A DNA stretch of 64,000 bases. Origin: Vombatus ursinus (lineage: Eukaryota; Chordata; Mammalia; Diprotodontia; Vombatidae). The notes beneath the pieces are model-generated. The model was not told the DNA's origin, did no database searches, and saw only the letters and a list, made by a program, of their open reading frames with translations. The stretch lies in NCBI RefSeq assembly GCF_900497805.2, contig NW_020947264.1, positions 62,001-126,000 of the forward strand, in the 5' to 3' direction. Positions 43,861 through 55,203 of the stretch are shown one piece after another (position 1 is the first letter of the stretch; each line of letters begins with the position of its first letter). Both the position numbers and the translations under genes were made by a program.

Positions 43861-46209
43861 TGATGGAGAAGAACATTTCAGGATATGTAACATGTAGCAT
43901 AAAAAGACCAGGCTAAGCCCATTTCCCTTGCCATTTGTCTCATGAGTGAGAATGACGATTAACTAGAAGAAAAGCCTAACATCTCTGGACCAGCCCATTC
44001 AACTGACAATAAAAGAGGAATGTCATGCCCTTCCTGATGTGATGATAATGTTTTCTCTTACAGTAGGTCATATAGTAGCATATTATTTCATGCAGAGGAT
44101 TCATGTTACTACAGTGTTGATAATACTGCCATGGAATATCACCACTAATGCCATTAAAAAAAAAAAACTCCTTTTGAGGTAACATTGGATAAGTCTTTTC
44201 TCTGATGAGATGAAGAATAAATTGGGAAAATGATATACTAGATATACTAGGTTACTAGAGGTTAATTGAACATATTTAAATGACCTACCCCATACTTCTT
44301 CCCTAGAATATGATCAGAGTACATATATTTACTGCTATAATAATTCCTGGCTAATATAATTATATACATTACTAATTTTTGCTTTGCATTGAGGAAAGTG
44401 TCTTTGATGAATGGCCAGTGGAATTGTGCTGTGTTATAAATCGGGAAAGGGATGTACAAAAGTGAAGGCATGGGACACTAAAGGGAACACTGTCATTAGT
44501 ACATGACACATGGGGAAAGAAATCTTTATGGATATGTATATTGTGAATTATCAAATGAAAGGTCACTAATTGCTCCTAAGAGTATAGGGAGATAAATCTG
44601 TAAAGGGAATATATTCAGTGCTATTAAAGGTAAATTTTGCTATAGGACTCGTTTTTCACCTTATGGTTGGATGATTTCCAAATCCTGTGGTATTTTCTCT
44701 GTCATTTCACCAAATAGACAGTTCAAACTCCCTCAGGATAATGAGGTATCTAAAGATTTTTACACCATAGCCAACTGAGAATTGTCTATTAACATGAGTC
44801 ATGTCAAAATTCCCAACTGAGTATATTACTACTATGCTGGTACATGTTAACTTAAAAAAAAAATAACAAAAAACAAAAAACTCCTGAAAGGTGTGACAAA
44901 AACAAAATAGAGAACAAAATAAAATTATTTATGCATTCTAGTAAACCATTTCTTGTGATTGAAGTCCATGGAAGCTTAGGAATTCTCAGTGGGGAAAATA
45001 CTATATACGATTTAGTATAGTGTTTCACGTTGGATTCAGGAAACCCGGTTGAGATGCATGCCTGTGAGCAAGTCAGAAACTCTTTTGACTTCAACTTTAC
45101 CTTCTCTATTATTTTATGTTTTCTTTCTATAATAAAATATTTTACATTGAAGCAGTCAGCATGTAAAACCAAAATGTTCCTCTCTAATCCAGGAGGGTTC
45201 TTGCATTGGCCAACAAAAGTTGTTTGTTTGTTTTTTTTCCCCGTATTTATTACTTGGTTTAAGTGTATCTTTCTTCCATTGGGCAATAATATGCAGAATC
45301 CAAAACCATCCTTAAGAAAGATAATAGAAACAACCATGTCCAATTAAATCTACCTTTACCAAAAAGAGGAAAAAAACTATGAAAAGATATTTCTATATAT
45401 TTTCCCATAGCAAATGGGGGTTAAATATAAGAAAATGTATCTTCATGACTGAATCCCTAAACTTATATCATTTTCTCTTTAATCTGCTTGCCTAATATAT
45501 ACATCTCCATGTGTGTGTATTCTGCCTTTGCCAATTTTTTTTTTATCTTTTATCATTTATTTATCCTCTATCTATATGTGTTATATGTACATATATGCAT
45601 ATGTATGTATGCATGTTTTATAAGCCTTTCTGAGATAAAGAAATGAAGTGCAATAGTACAAGTGAATGGCAACCACCATCAGTTATTAGATCAAATGCAG
45701 TTTCAGTAAAAGCTAATGACATCTTAACTATGGAGATCAATTTCTTTCTAAATTATTATTCTACAGTCTCATAGTTTGTTAGGATATATTTGAGAAAACC
45801 ATTATACAAAAGGACTTTTAGGTGATAAATAGCTAGGTGATAAAAATCACTCTGATATAATCTGAGAAGCCTGCTTCTCATTCAGTATTGAATTACTACT
45901 GATTATTATCAATTATTAAAGAAGTCAATAACAAGATGCTGTCTAAATGACTTGTATTTCTCTTATCATTCTTCAAAGAAAGGCCATAGATTTATGCAAC
46001 AAAAATTAAGAGGAAAGGAAAAAAACTGTCAAACAATCTTGTAATATGAGTATGGATCATGGAGATTCTTCTTTCCTTAGTGCTACATATGGGTTGCCAT
46101 TAGTAATCTCCTATATCCTTAAGAAGGAGAAAAAAACATCCTTATTTACTAAAGAACATGCTGTCATGATGATTGATTCAATATAAGGAGATTGAAGAAT
46201 TATAAAATA
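43861..46209. other. No recognised repeat except A-runs and a short TATG tract
   Basis: A-runs at 44158-44167 and 44854-44864, a degenerate TATATGCATATG tract at 45575-45615. The two overlapping ORFs at 44852-45347 (163 and 105 codons, opposite strands) have no recognisable domain and overlap fully, so I do not call a gene. Confidence 0.45.
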
Positions 46210-46292
46210 GTAGATAGATTCAGGGTTGTAAGGGACCTAGAGTTCCTTTAATCTAGCACTATCATTTTAAATATCAGAAAATTGAGTCATTT
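46210..46292 (-). repeat. CORE-SINE tail fragment, antisense
   Basis: GGTTGTAAGGGACCTAGAGT TCCTTTAATCTAG and ATCAGAAAATTGAG match the reverse of the GATCATCTAGTCCAA-tail variant. Confidence 0.6.
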
Positions 46293-47077
46293 TAGTCCAT
46301 TTCATTTTTTAAATATAATTCTTCAAATAGAGATCTATAGCAAAAAATCTGCAACTTCTTCCCTACCCCTCCACCCCAGCCTAAATCCCAGATCTCTTCC
46401 TCCAGTTCTTCCCCATTACATTTTGTCTTCTTCGAGTGCCACCCTGAAAGCTATAAGCACTGAATGGCAACCACATGAGTTTTATTCATTTGGATTGTTA
46501 TTTAGGAATTGTCATATGAAGGGGAAAGGAAAAATAAAAGTAAGATGCTAGATAATGGAAAGTTGGGGCCACTCCAGACTCAATATATATTAGGTGTAGG
46601 TTAGACATACGAGTCCAGAACATCCCAACTAGTTATAATTAATGCTGGGAGTAAATTTTACATGGCTCTTTTTTCATCCCATTTAAGTAAGTAAAATGTT
46701 CTTTAAAGAGGAGAATTGAAATAAATGTCCAATTTAGCTTACTTGGTACCCTGAAGAACATATCTAAAAGTCATTTTGGAGTCTCTTTACATACTTTTTA
46801 TCTCCTTTACTTTCTATTATTACTTAAGCACAAAAAATTATGGGCTTTTTGCATTTTCATCACACTCCAACAACCATCTGCTACCAAGATATGAAAATCA
46901 AAATTCTTTACTTTTAGTTTTTTGTAATTCATTTGCTTTTTCAGTTTTATATCACAGAGGATCAACATTAATTGTACAGTTAGCTGCCAAATACTTGCAA
47001 TTCCCCTGAAATTGGGTGACATTTGGCAGTGATAGTTATATATTTGAAGGTATAATTCTGAGAGAAGTTTTACAATA
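46293..47077. other. No recognised feature
   Basis: Low-copy-looking sequence; ORFs of 70-89 codons without domains. Confidence 0.4.
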
Positions 47078-47272
47078 TAGTGATAGAGAGTACTATATTT
47101 GTAATCAGAGAAAATAGTATCTAATTCTACCTCTTTGACTTACTATATGTATGTCCCTGGGCAAGTCATAAAACTTAGCTGGGTCTCACTTTTTTCATCT
47201 TTAAAAGAAGAAGTTTGGAGTAGATGATCTCAAGGGTACCTCAAACTCAAAAGTAATGATCCTATGTTCTTA
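47078..47272 (+). repeat. CORE-SINE, sense
   Basis: TGTAATCAGAGAAAATAGTA head, ATGTCCCTGGGCAAGTCATA, GAGTAGATGATCTCAAGGGT ACC and AGTAATGATCCTATG tail. Confidence 0.8.
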
Positions 47273-47769
47273 TTATAAAACTAGTAGCAAGTTAAATAAG
47301 GTAAATTTTCCAAACTTTCTTGAGGATATTAAATTTATAAAAACAACCAAAAAAGCAGAAAAAAACCTTATACCTCTTGATAAATTCTGTTGTGAAGAGG
47401 AGAGTAAAGAAAAGAGTCTCAGAGCTTAATGGCTTGACTGAGTTTTAAACAACTGAGTCCATATATTACAAATTGAAAGGACATTGATGAAATGACTGCT
47501 AATTACATTTCATGAACCCAGATCCCAACATATTATGAAAAGTATATTATTTATTTGTTATAATAGCAGTTACTGGAAGCACTTAGTGGATGGAGAGTAA
47601 TTAATAATTGAAAGTAAATCTAAGTATAAAAGAAAATATTTTACAAAAGAAGCACAAGCATTATTGCCTGACCTCAAAATGCTTATATTTTTATCATAAT
47701 AATCAATTTTATCCTATAGAAATGTGTTTTCTGACATCACAAATGAGTGAGAATGGATAAATCAGTCCT
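47273..47769. other. No recognised feature
   Basis: AT-rich sequence with nothing recognised. Confidence 0.4.
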
Positions 47770-47950
47770 TTACATACAATGGTTCTAATATGATCAGTAT
47801 TACTTTCTCTGAATTTTATCCAATATAATAAAATAAACATCTTACCCAATATCTTATAGGATGAAAACTTTTTGAACAGGAACAGTTTCCTCCTTTGTCT
47901 TTGAAAAGTCAACATAAAGTTTAAGTGCATAATAAATGAATGCTTAATGA
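47770..47950 (+). mobile_element. L2 3' end, sense
   Basis: GGATGAAAACTTTTTGAACA GGAACAGTTTCCTCCTTTGT and the terminus AATAAATGAATGCTTAATGA AT follow the L2 3' end. Confidence 0.6.
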
Positions 47951-48597
47951 ATATAAAAATGAATTAATAAAGTTTGCAAGGAGGAAATTCCCCTAGTCAC
48001 TTACACCCTTTCCCTCATTGAACTAAACCCTTTCAAATCTTGTTTCATCTCTGAAACAGTGAACATGCTCCTACTGAACAGAAAGAATTAGAATCCCTAG
48101 AGTGGTTCATCTGCTTGATCAAGTTGCTCTGACTGCTTTCAGAGTACAATTTGCAGTTATACAATTCCTGTTTTTCACCTGCTTACCCCATCAATTGATA
48201 AACTAATTTCCAACCTAATGGAAAGATCTGTGTTGCACAAGGCTAATGAATTGGACCAGACTAGTTTCAAAACTCATTCTAAAAATAGGGATGATTATGA
48301 CCTAAGAATTGTTTTCATGACCACAAAAATTCTCCAAAAGAGCATTTAGCAGAGCTCAAAAACAAAACCCTTTTTTTTGCACTAATTTGTCAGTGCTTGG
48401 AGAAACAATAATTTTGATATTTAGATTGCTGCATTCTCCTCTTTTGTACTCAGGGAAATTTTGCTTGCTGAAGCTTTTTACTGAGAATTCAAAAACTCAC
48501 CATCTTCATATACATATTCTATACTCTCAGGCTTTAGCTTAAGTGTATACAAAATGATTATGTCATTGATGAGACAAGTCTTACTGTGTGATTCTGA
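47951..48597. other. Non-repetitive block; possible conserved non-coding DNA
   Basis: About 500 bases (47990-48500) of mixed composition without any recognised repeat and without an ORF. Nothing more can be said from one sequence. Confidence 0.35.
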
Positions 48598-48712
48598 AAA
48601 AGCATACAAGCATTGGACGTGGATTTGGGTTCAAATCCAATCTCAGATAATTAATAGGTTTGTACCTCTGAGTTAATCATTTAATTATCTTGAGTCTTAA
48701 TGAATCTTTGGT
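48598..48712 (+). repeat. CORE-SINE fragment, diverged
   Basis: CATTGGACGTGGATTTGGGT TCAAATCCAATCTCAGATAA and AGTTAATCATTTAATTATC resemble the SINE head and B box region. Confidence 0.55.
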
Positions 48713-50257
48713 ACAATTCCAGTAGAAGAGAAGACAACAGAGATGATATGTACCTCCTTAAGTTTCTATGTGATTTTGGCCTTCTAGATGAGGTGAGTTT
48801 CATTTAACTTGAAGATTATGATTATTTGGAATGGTTACATCATTTAAATACATTGTATACTTTAAGCAATCAATGTCTTGTCTGTGCTATTATACATAAT
48901 AATTTGGTATTTTATCATTGTTAATTCAAGTACAGTTTAGTATCTGAGCTCTCCAGGATATTTTGAGTTCTATATTTATAATATGAAGACTTGTCATTAG
49001 TACTCGAAAGTGAGTTTATTTAATGAATGTTCAATGTTATTTAGGGGATTTTGATTATAGTAAAATAATTTGTTATTTCATAGTTTTAGAAGATAAACAT
49101 GTTTTGGATATATAACTTTTGACCCTTAATATCTTTCTCTGTATTTAATTTTTTACAATGTACAGTGATACTGCACAGTTTCTACCAATAAATTACAAAG
49201 TCTGAGTTAATCAAAATATTTAGGCTCCTTAAAAATGACGTTCATACAACTTATTTTAATAAGTTGGCCTCATGCTACTATTATATAGCTATTGTATATT
49301 ATATTATATACATTTAAAATATTATATATCAGTTTCTGTTATTATTAATCTTCATCTTATTCTGATATTTTTGCGGAATTCAGATAGAAATGATTCTAGA
49401 ACAAATCTCTGCCCTAGTATTATTCATTGATATTTAATGTTATGCAGGCTATTGGATGATCAGATAAAATAATTCCTTCTAAAATTTAAGTATTGAGACA
49501 TAAGCTTATGGTTTGTACTATTACTGGAAATATCTTCTGGACAATTTTAGTGGCACACAGATTGGTTAGGATAATCTTTGAATTCTTTCTGGGTCAGTGA
49601 CTATCTGACATTACTCTTTGGGGTAGGAGAGGCTATTTTTGACTTACTATAGTTGGATTTTTTTTTCTGTCATCACTGTTTCGGTGGCATATTTTAAACA
49701 AACCTTTATTTAGTTATCAAATTCTCTCTCTTTTTTTATTCTAAATGTCTTTCATATTTTTGAAGCATAGGAATAAGACATGAGTATGGAGCTGAGTCAA
49801 AGGCTCAAAACAGTGAAAAAGAAAGTACTATAACAAATGTATTAGAAGTTTCAGGTAGTAAATTCAATAGGTACCAAATCAATATGAGCTGCCATTCATG
49901 TGCTCATGACTTTAAGCCATACTCTTATTGCTCTTCAGGCAACATATTAATTTCTTATAAATAATGGAGTTTTCTTTAAGTGATATAAACTCTAAAGACT
50001 TTGTACAAAGTATAGATGGATATAATTCCTCTGGATTTGATAAGGTCACTGAAGTCCTCACCTTGTGTAGATATTTTTTATCCTGTCTTAAGAAAATACA
50101 TATCAGGTTTATATCTGAGATTACCCTCAATGTCATTGCATTTTTTTAAAGAATTAGTGATGGTAGTAGACAGAAAACAGTTTTCACTTTTCAGATATAC
50201 ACCATTAAATAATATGCAAATGGAAAAATAATTATGAACAGGAACATTTTTTTAATG
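48713..50257. other. No recognised feature, very AT-rich
   Basis: Long AT-rich stretch with no recognisable repeat. Short ORFs on both strands around 49912-50231 overlap each other and lack domains. Confidence 0.4.
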
Positions 50258-50323
50258 TAGGATGCCCCAAAGTATTAGTGCCCCTTTAAGCTATTAAATC
50301 ATAGACTATTGGGAGACTCTGTA
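50258..50323. mobile_element. Small palindromic element, mariner-MITE type
   Basis: About 66 bases between TA dinucleotides. The left end TAGGATGCCCCAAAGTATTA pairs with the reverse complement of the right end, TACAGAGTCTCCCAATAGTC. TA target duplication plus short terminal inverted repeats is the mariner pattern. It shares its terminal words with the element at 63273. Confidence 0.6.
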
Positions 50324-51128
50324 CTTATACTTATGTAGGTGTCTTAGAAAATGTCTTTAGTCATACACATAATTAGTCTAAGCAGAAAAAAAGTGTTAAA
50401 ATATTGTTTTATCCTATAAATAGACAGCCAGTAGGGCTTTTAAAGAGCCTAAATTCTTTTCAAAGACCTTTGACTGACTTAGGATTTTTAAAAGTACCAA
50501 TTGCATGCATAATTGAAAATAGTTCAAGAAATTCATGGTACATAAAAGAGGATGGATTTTCAAGCTATCCTGGGGCTTTTGTGTGATGAATATTCTCACA
50601 TCATATTTCCAAAAAGCCAATGACCTTCTTTAAAAACAAACATTGGTATAAAACCTTTAAAAAAAGAAAACAAACCCACAATTGCCACCAAAATGATAGC
50701 CCAAAACCTCTAATAAATAGGTCCATTCCAATTTATAAAGTCTATCACATACTACTGCTTTAAGGCATGTCCATAAAAACATAATTTATGTACATATATA
50801 CAAAACTCACCTTTGGAAACTTAGGTCAAACTAAGCAACAGTGTGGTCAGAAAGTATTCATCCAGTGATGTGTATGACGCCTATTGATTATAGACCAATA
50901 TCTTTCTAATATTTATTTTAATCTGATTCACCAAATATTAAATACATGAAGTCCCAGAACGTTTTGGAGCCTCCTAAATTACATCCATAATTATTCAAAA
51001 CAGTTTGGCTATTTTTCACATAAGAAAAACTAGATAAATGAATAATGTTTATTGTTTAGTCCATCATAATGCAATTAGATGAACAACTTGGAGAGCTTAT
51101 ATAGCAAACCTTTAGTGCTACCTCAGGA
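50324..51128. other. No recognised feature
   Basis: AT-rich low-copy sequence; opposing ORFs at 50404-50620 overlap and lack domains. Confidence 0.4.
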
Positions 51129-51340
51129 ATTAAGTAGGTGGGGCAGTGGATAGATAATTGGTCCTAGAGTGAGGATGAACAGTTTGAATATGGCCTCCCC
51201 ACACTTATTGGCAGTTTGATCCTGATGAGATTCTTAATTTGCAAAATGGGGATAATAATAGCACCTACACTCGGGGTTGTTGTAAAGATAAAATGACATA
51301 TTTGTAAAGAAAGCACTACAAAAGAAGATGCAACATAAAT
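51129..51340 (+). repeat. CORE-SINE (MAR1 type) with tRNA-like head
   Basis: AATTAAGTAGGTGGGGCAGT GGATAGATAATTGGTCC head, AAAATGGGGATAATAATAGC ACCTACAC, GTTGTTGTAAAGATAAAATG; followed by a short (CAT)n run at 51342-51357. Confidence 0.85.
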
Positions 51341-51767
51341 TCATCATCATCATCATCACTTAGTAAGGATAATGTCTTGAACAGATACTGTGAATTAACA
51401 ATGAGCTTGGCACAACACTGGAAGAGAAGGAAAGCATATTATATTTTTGAAAATTTATGAAATGAAAAATGAAAATTTAATAGCTTAAAACTGAACTAAG
51501 GCTTTTGGAACAAATTGCATCACATTTGAGAAATTGCAATTCATGTAATGAGCCCTGTTTCTATGTAAAAACAGGAACCATCATTTTAAAAATAAAATTG
51601 TATTTAAGTGTTTTCATTTTTTATAGATCTTCATTTACCTACATTTTCCCAACCCACTCCACAAGAGCCATCTTATATTAAGAAAAAAAAAGAATTTAAC
51701 GGGGGGCCGTTGGAGAGTAAAAGTAACCAATATATTTTGAAGACAATTATTTCCCTAAAAGTGCATA
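51341..51767. other. Mostly unrecognised; possible retroposon 3' end at 51628-51692
   Basis: TTCATTTACCTACATTTTCC, CCACAAGAGCCATCTTATAT TAAG and an A-run look like the 3' end of a marsupial retroposon that I cannot name. Confidence 0.3.
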
Positions 51768-52515
51768 GAGGGGCTGAGCCAAAATGGCTGAGTAAAAGAA
51801 ATGACTTGCTTGAGTTCTCCCCCAAACCCCTCCAAATACCTGTAAAAATGGCTCTAAACAAATTCTAGAGCAGCAGAACCCACAAAAATGCAGAGTAAAA
51901 CAAATTTCCATCCCAGGACAAAGTGGATAATTGATGAGAAAAGTCTATTGTGCCAAACTGGCAGAAAAACCCAGTTCAGTATGAGAAGCTCAAGTAAAGA
52001 CTGAGAAAACTGGGAGCAGGCCTCAGGAGACTAAATCACATAAAGCTGTAGTGATTTCTAGATGTCTCATCTCCAAAACGCTAAAAAAAAACTTAAAAGG
52101 TCAGTAAGAAAGGTCTGTTAAACCTGGGTGAGAAGGGAGCCTTGTCTAGTCATGGCCCTAGTGAAGCCCCAGGGTGTTTTGTTTATGCTTGCATCTGGGT
52201 CACAATTCTGGGTGGCAAGGAGGAGGACTGGCATAGTGGAGCTTGTATTGGCAGTGGAGAGGGAATCCTCCTCACAGTTCCAAGGAAAAAAAGAGTGTTT
52301 GTGGTCACTCATAGACCAAAGTACAGGCCAGAAAGGAGTAAACACCTCTCCCTTGATCATAGCACCTTGGAAGTACTGAAAATTTACAGGTCTCTAGAAG
52401 TATCTCTGAAAACAGCTGCACAAAACCCCCGAAGTTTGGGACAGTACATTCCCCACATTGGAAGCAGACTCTTACCTTAACAAAGAGTTTAAAACTCAAG
52501 TAATTGGCCAGAATC

Positions 52516-53597
52516 ATGAGTAAGCAGTGCAAAAAGAGTCAGACTATATTATCTTACTTTGGTGACAAAGAAGATCAAAACACACAACCAGAAGAAGACA
52601 ACAAAGTCAAAGCTCCTACATCCAAAGCCTCCAAGAAAAATATGAATTAATCCCAGGCCTTGGAACATCTCAAAAGGGATTTTGAGAAGCAAGTAAGAGA
52701 AGTAGAGGAAAAACTGGGGAGAGAAATGAGAGTGATGCAAGAAAATCATGAAAAACAAATCAACAGTTGCTAAAGGAGACCCCCCAAAATACTGAAGAAA
52801 ATAACACCTTAAAAAATTTGCCTAACCCAAATGGCAAAAGAGGTCCAAAAAGCCAATGAGGGGAAGAATGCCCTAAAAAGCAAAATTGACCAAATAGAAA
52901 AAGAAGTCTAAAAGATTACTGAAGAAAATACTTCCTTAAAAATTAGAATAGAGAAATTGGAAGCTAATGACTTTATGAGAAATCAAGACACTGTAAAACA
53001 AATCCAAAAGTATGAAAAGTTAGAAAACAAATAGAAATATGTCATTGGAAAAACAACTGACCTGGAAAATAGATCTAGGTGAGATAATTTAAAAATTATT
53101 ACACTATCTAAAAGTCATGATCAAAAAAAGAGCTTAGACATCATCTTTCAAGAAATTATCAAGGAAAATGGCCCTGATATTTTAGAACCAGAGGGGATTA
53201 TAGAAATGGAAAGAATCCACTGATTTCCTCCTGAAACAGATCCCCAAAGGAAAACTCCTAGGATTATTGTAACCAAATTCCAGAGTTCCCAGGTCAAGGA
53301 GAAAATATTACAAGGAGCCAGAAAGAAATAATTCAAGTATTGTGGAAACACAATCAAGATAACACAAGATTTAGCAGCTTCTACATTAAGGGACCACAGG
53401 GCAAGGAATATAATATTCTGGAGGGCAAAGGAGATAGGATTACAACCAAGAATCACCTACCCAGAAAAACTGAGTATAATCCTGCAGGGGAAAAATGGTC
53501 ATTCAATGACATAGAGGATTTTCAAGCATTGTTGATGAAAAGACCAGAGCTGAAAAGAAAATTTGACTTTCAAATACAAGACTCAAGAGAAAAATGA
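52516..53597 (+). pseudogene. L1-type ORF1 of copy A, broken
   Basis: Start MSKQCKKSQTILSYFGDKED, identical to the 16880 copy except one residue. About 360 codons long, the usual ORF1 size. Coiled coil from KRDFEKQVREVEEKLGREMR; RRM region near 53080-53290; the last 85 codons (53340-53597) are open and include KNHLPRKTEYNPAGEKWSFN DIEDFQALLMKRPELKRKFD. Stops and frameshifts break the middle. Normally this is the trimeric RNA-binding chaperone of LINE RNPs. Confidence 0.85.
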
Positions 53598-53729
53598 AGA
53601 GGTAAACAGGAAAGAGAAATCATAAAGTACTTTTTAAGGTTGAACTATTTATATTCCTGCATGGAAAGATGATATTTATAACTCATGAGACCTTTGTCAG
53701 TATTAGGGTAGTTGGAGGAAAAAATTAAA

Positions 53730-53765
53730 TGTGTGTGTATGTGTGTGTGTGTGTATAAGATATAT

Positions 53766-53808
<43 letters not shown>

Positions 53809-53824
53809 TAGATAGATAGATAGA
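53730..53824. repeat. (GT)n and (GATA/GACA)n microsatellite in copy A
   Basis: GTGTGTGTATGTGTGTGTGT then ATAGATAGATAGATAGACAG; it sits at the same internal site as the GATA tract of copy B. Confidence 0.95.
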
Positions 53825-54168
53825 GGGCACAGAGTGATTTGAAGATGAAGGGGTGATATCTGGAGAATAAAATTAAGGGGTGAGACAGGATTATACTAGG
53901 AGAAGGAGAAAGCAAGAGGTAGAAAAGGGTAAACCATCTCACAAAAAAAGACAGATAAGAAAAGGCTCTTACAGTGGAGGGTAAATGGGGGAAGGTGAGA
54001 GGGAATGAGTGAATCTTATTGTCATAGCATTTGACTTCAGTAGGGAATAACATACACACTCAATTGGGTATGGAAATCTGTCTTACCCTACAGGAAAATA
54101 GGGGGGAAGGGGACAAGAGAGTAGGGGTATGATAGAGAGGAGGGCAGATTGGGAAAGGGGGTAATCAG

Positions 54169-54268
54169 NNNNNNNNNNNNNNNNNNNNNNNNNNNNNNNN
54201 NNNNNNNNNNNNNNNNNNNNNNNNNNNNNNNNNNNNNNNNNNNNNNNNNNNNNNNNNNNNNNNNNNNN
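54169..54268. other. Assembly gap, exactly 100 N
   Basis: A run of 100 N is the conventional placeholder for a gap of unknown length. Comparison with copy B (55597-55774) suggests the true missing length is near 178 bases. Confidence 0.95.
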
Positions 54269-54590
54269 GGCAGGGAAGAAGGGAGAAAATTTGGAACCCA
54301 AGTTTTAAAAACACATGTTTAAAAAAATGTTTTCACATGCAACTGGGAAATAAGAAATACAGGAAATGGGATACAAAAATCTATCCTGCCCTATAAGAAA
54401 ATAGAAGGGGAAGGGGTTAAGAGAAGGGGGGAGAGATAGAAGGGAAGGCAGACTTGGGGAAGGGGTATTCAGAATCCACACCATCTTGGGGTGGGGAGAG
54501 GGGAGAGATGGAGTGAAAATTTGGTGCTCAAAATCTTGTGGAAGTAAATGTTGAAAACTAAAAATAAACAAATTTATTAATAAAAAAAGA

Positions 54591-55021
54591 AATTTTCAAG
54601 GAAAATTGCTCTGATACTTTAGAAACAGAGAGCAAAATAGAAATTGAAAGAATACATCATTCACCCCAAAGGAAAACTCCTAGGAATATTGTAGCCAAAT
54701 TCCAGAGTTCACAGGTCAAGGAGAAAATAATGCAAGCATCCAGAAAGAAACAATTCAAGTACTATGGAAACACAATCAGGGTAACACAGGGTTTAGCAGC
54801 TTCTACATTAAGGGATGGGATGGGCTTGGAATGTGATATTCTTGAGGGCAAAGGAGATAGAATTACAGCCCAGAATCACCTACCCAGCAAAACTGAGTAT
54901 AATCCCTCAGGGGGAAAAATAGACATTCAGTGAAATAGAGGACTTTCAAGTATTCTTGATGAAAATATCAGAGCTGAATAGAAAATTTGACTTTCAAATA
55001 TAAGACTCAAGAGAAACATGA
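54591..55021 (+). pseudogene. L1-type ORF1 C-terminal part of copy B
   Basis: Open piece 54730-54933 reads MQASRKKQFKYYGNTIRVTQ GLAASTLRDGMGLECDILEG, the RRM-to-CTD joint of ORF1, then NHLPSKTEYNPSGGKIDIQ. A frameshift precedes the final codons ...QDSRET at 55021. Lacks the N-terminus and coiled coil by 5' truncation. Confidence 0.8.
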
Positions 55022-55157
55022 AGAGGTAAACAGGAAAGAGAAATCATAAGAGACTTATTAAGGTTGAACTGTTTACATTTGTGCCTGGAAAGATCATACT
55101 TGTAACTCATGAGACCTTTGTCAGTATTAGGGCAGTTGGAGGGAAAAAATATATGTA

Positions 55158-55160
55158 GAC

Positions 55161-55202
<42 letters not shown>
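55158..55202. repeat. (GATA)n microsatellite in copy B
   Basis: Eleven near-perfect GATA units at the site homologous to 53770-53824 in copy A. Confidence 0.95.

Positions 55203-55203
<1 letters not shown>

Larger units (their letters stand above)
51768..54590 (+). mobile_element. ORF1-only L1-derived element, copy A (HAL1-like)
   Basis: Full 5' end (GGCTGAGCCAAAATGGCTGA), 5'UTR to 52515, ORF1 to 53597, then the L1 inter-ORF spacer with a GATA microsatellite, an assembly gap and two successive L1-like 3' ends, finishing CTTGTGGAAGTAAATGTTGA and an A-rich tail. There is no ORF2 sequence anywhere. It shares its 5'UTR type with 16095 and 59708. Mobilisation would need reverse transcriptase supplied by a complete L1. 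Copy B follows directly. Confidence 0.85.
53598..54590 (+). other. 3' region of copy A with duplicated segment
   Basis: Holds the spacer-like segment GAAATCTGTCTTACCCTACA...GGTAATCAG (54071-54168), an N gap, an L1-like 3' end (GAAAATTTGGAACCCAAGTT TTAAAAACAC), then a second spacer-like segment AAATCTATCCTGCCCTATAA...GGGGTATTCAG (54378-54471) and a second 3' end (AAAATTTGGTGCTCAAAATC). The same double structure is in copy B. Confidence 0.8.

Noticed and set aside
44852-45347. 163-codon (-) and 105-codon (+) ORFs as a gene
   Set aside because: They overlap completely on opposite strands, have no recognisable domain, and are AT-rich. Chance in a window this size.
53645-54301. Minus-strand ORFs of 61-118 codons, one crossing the N gap
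   Set aside because: They are antisense readings of purine-rich 3'UTR and GATA repeat, and one includes 34 unknown residues from the gap.
55158-55202. CRISPR-like short regular repeat
   Set aside because: Contiguous tetranucleotide units without spacers; a plain microsatellite in a vertebrate genome.
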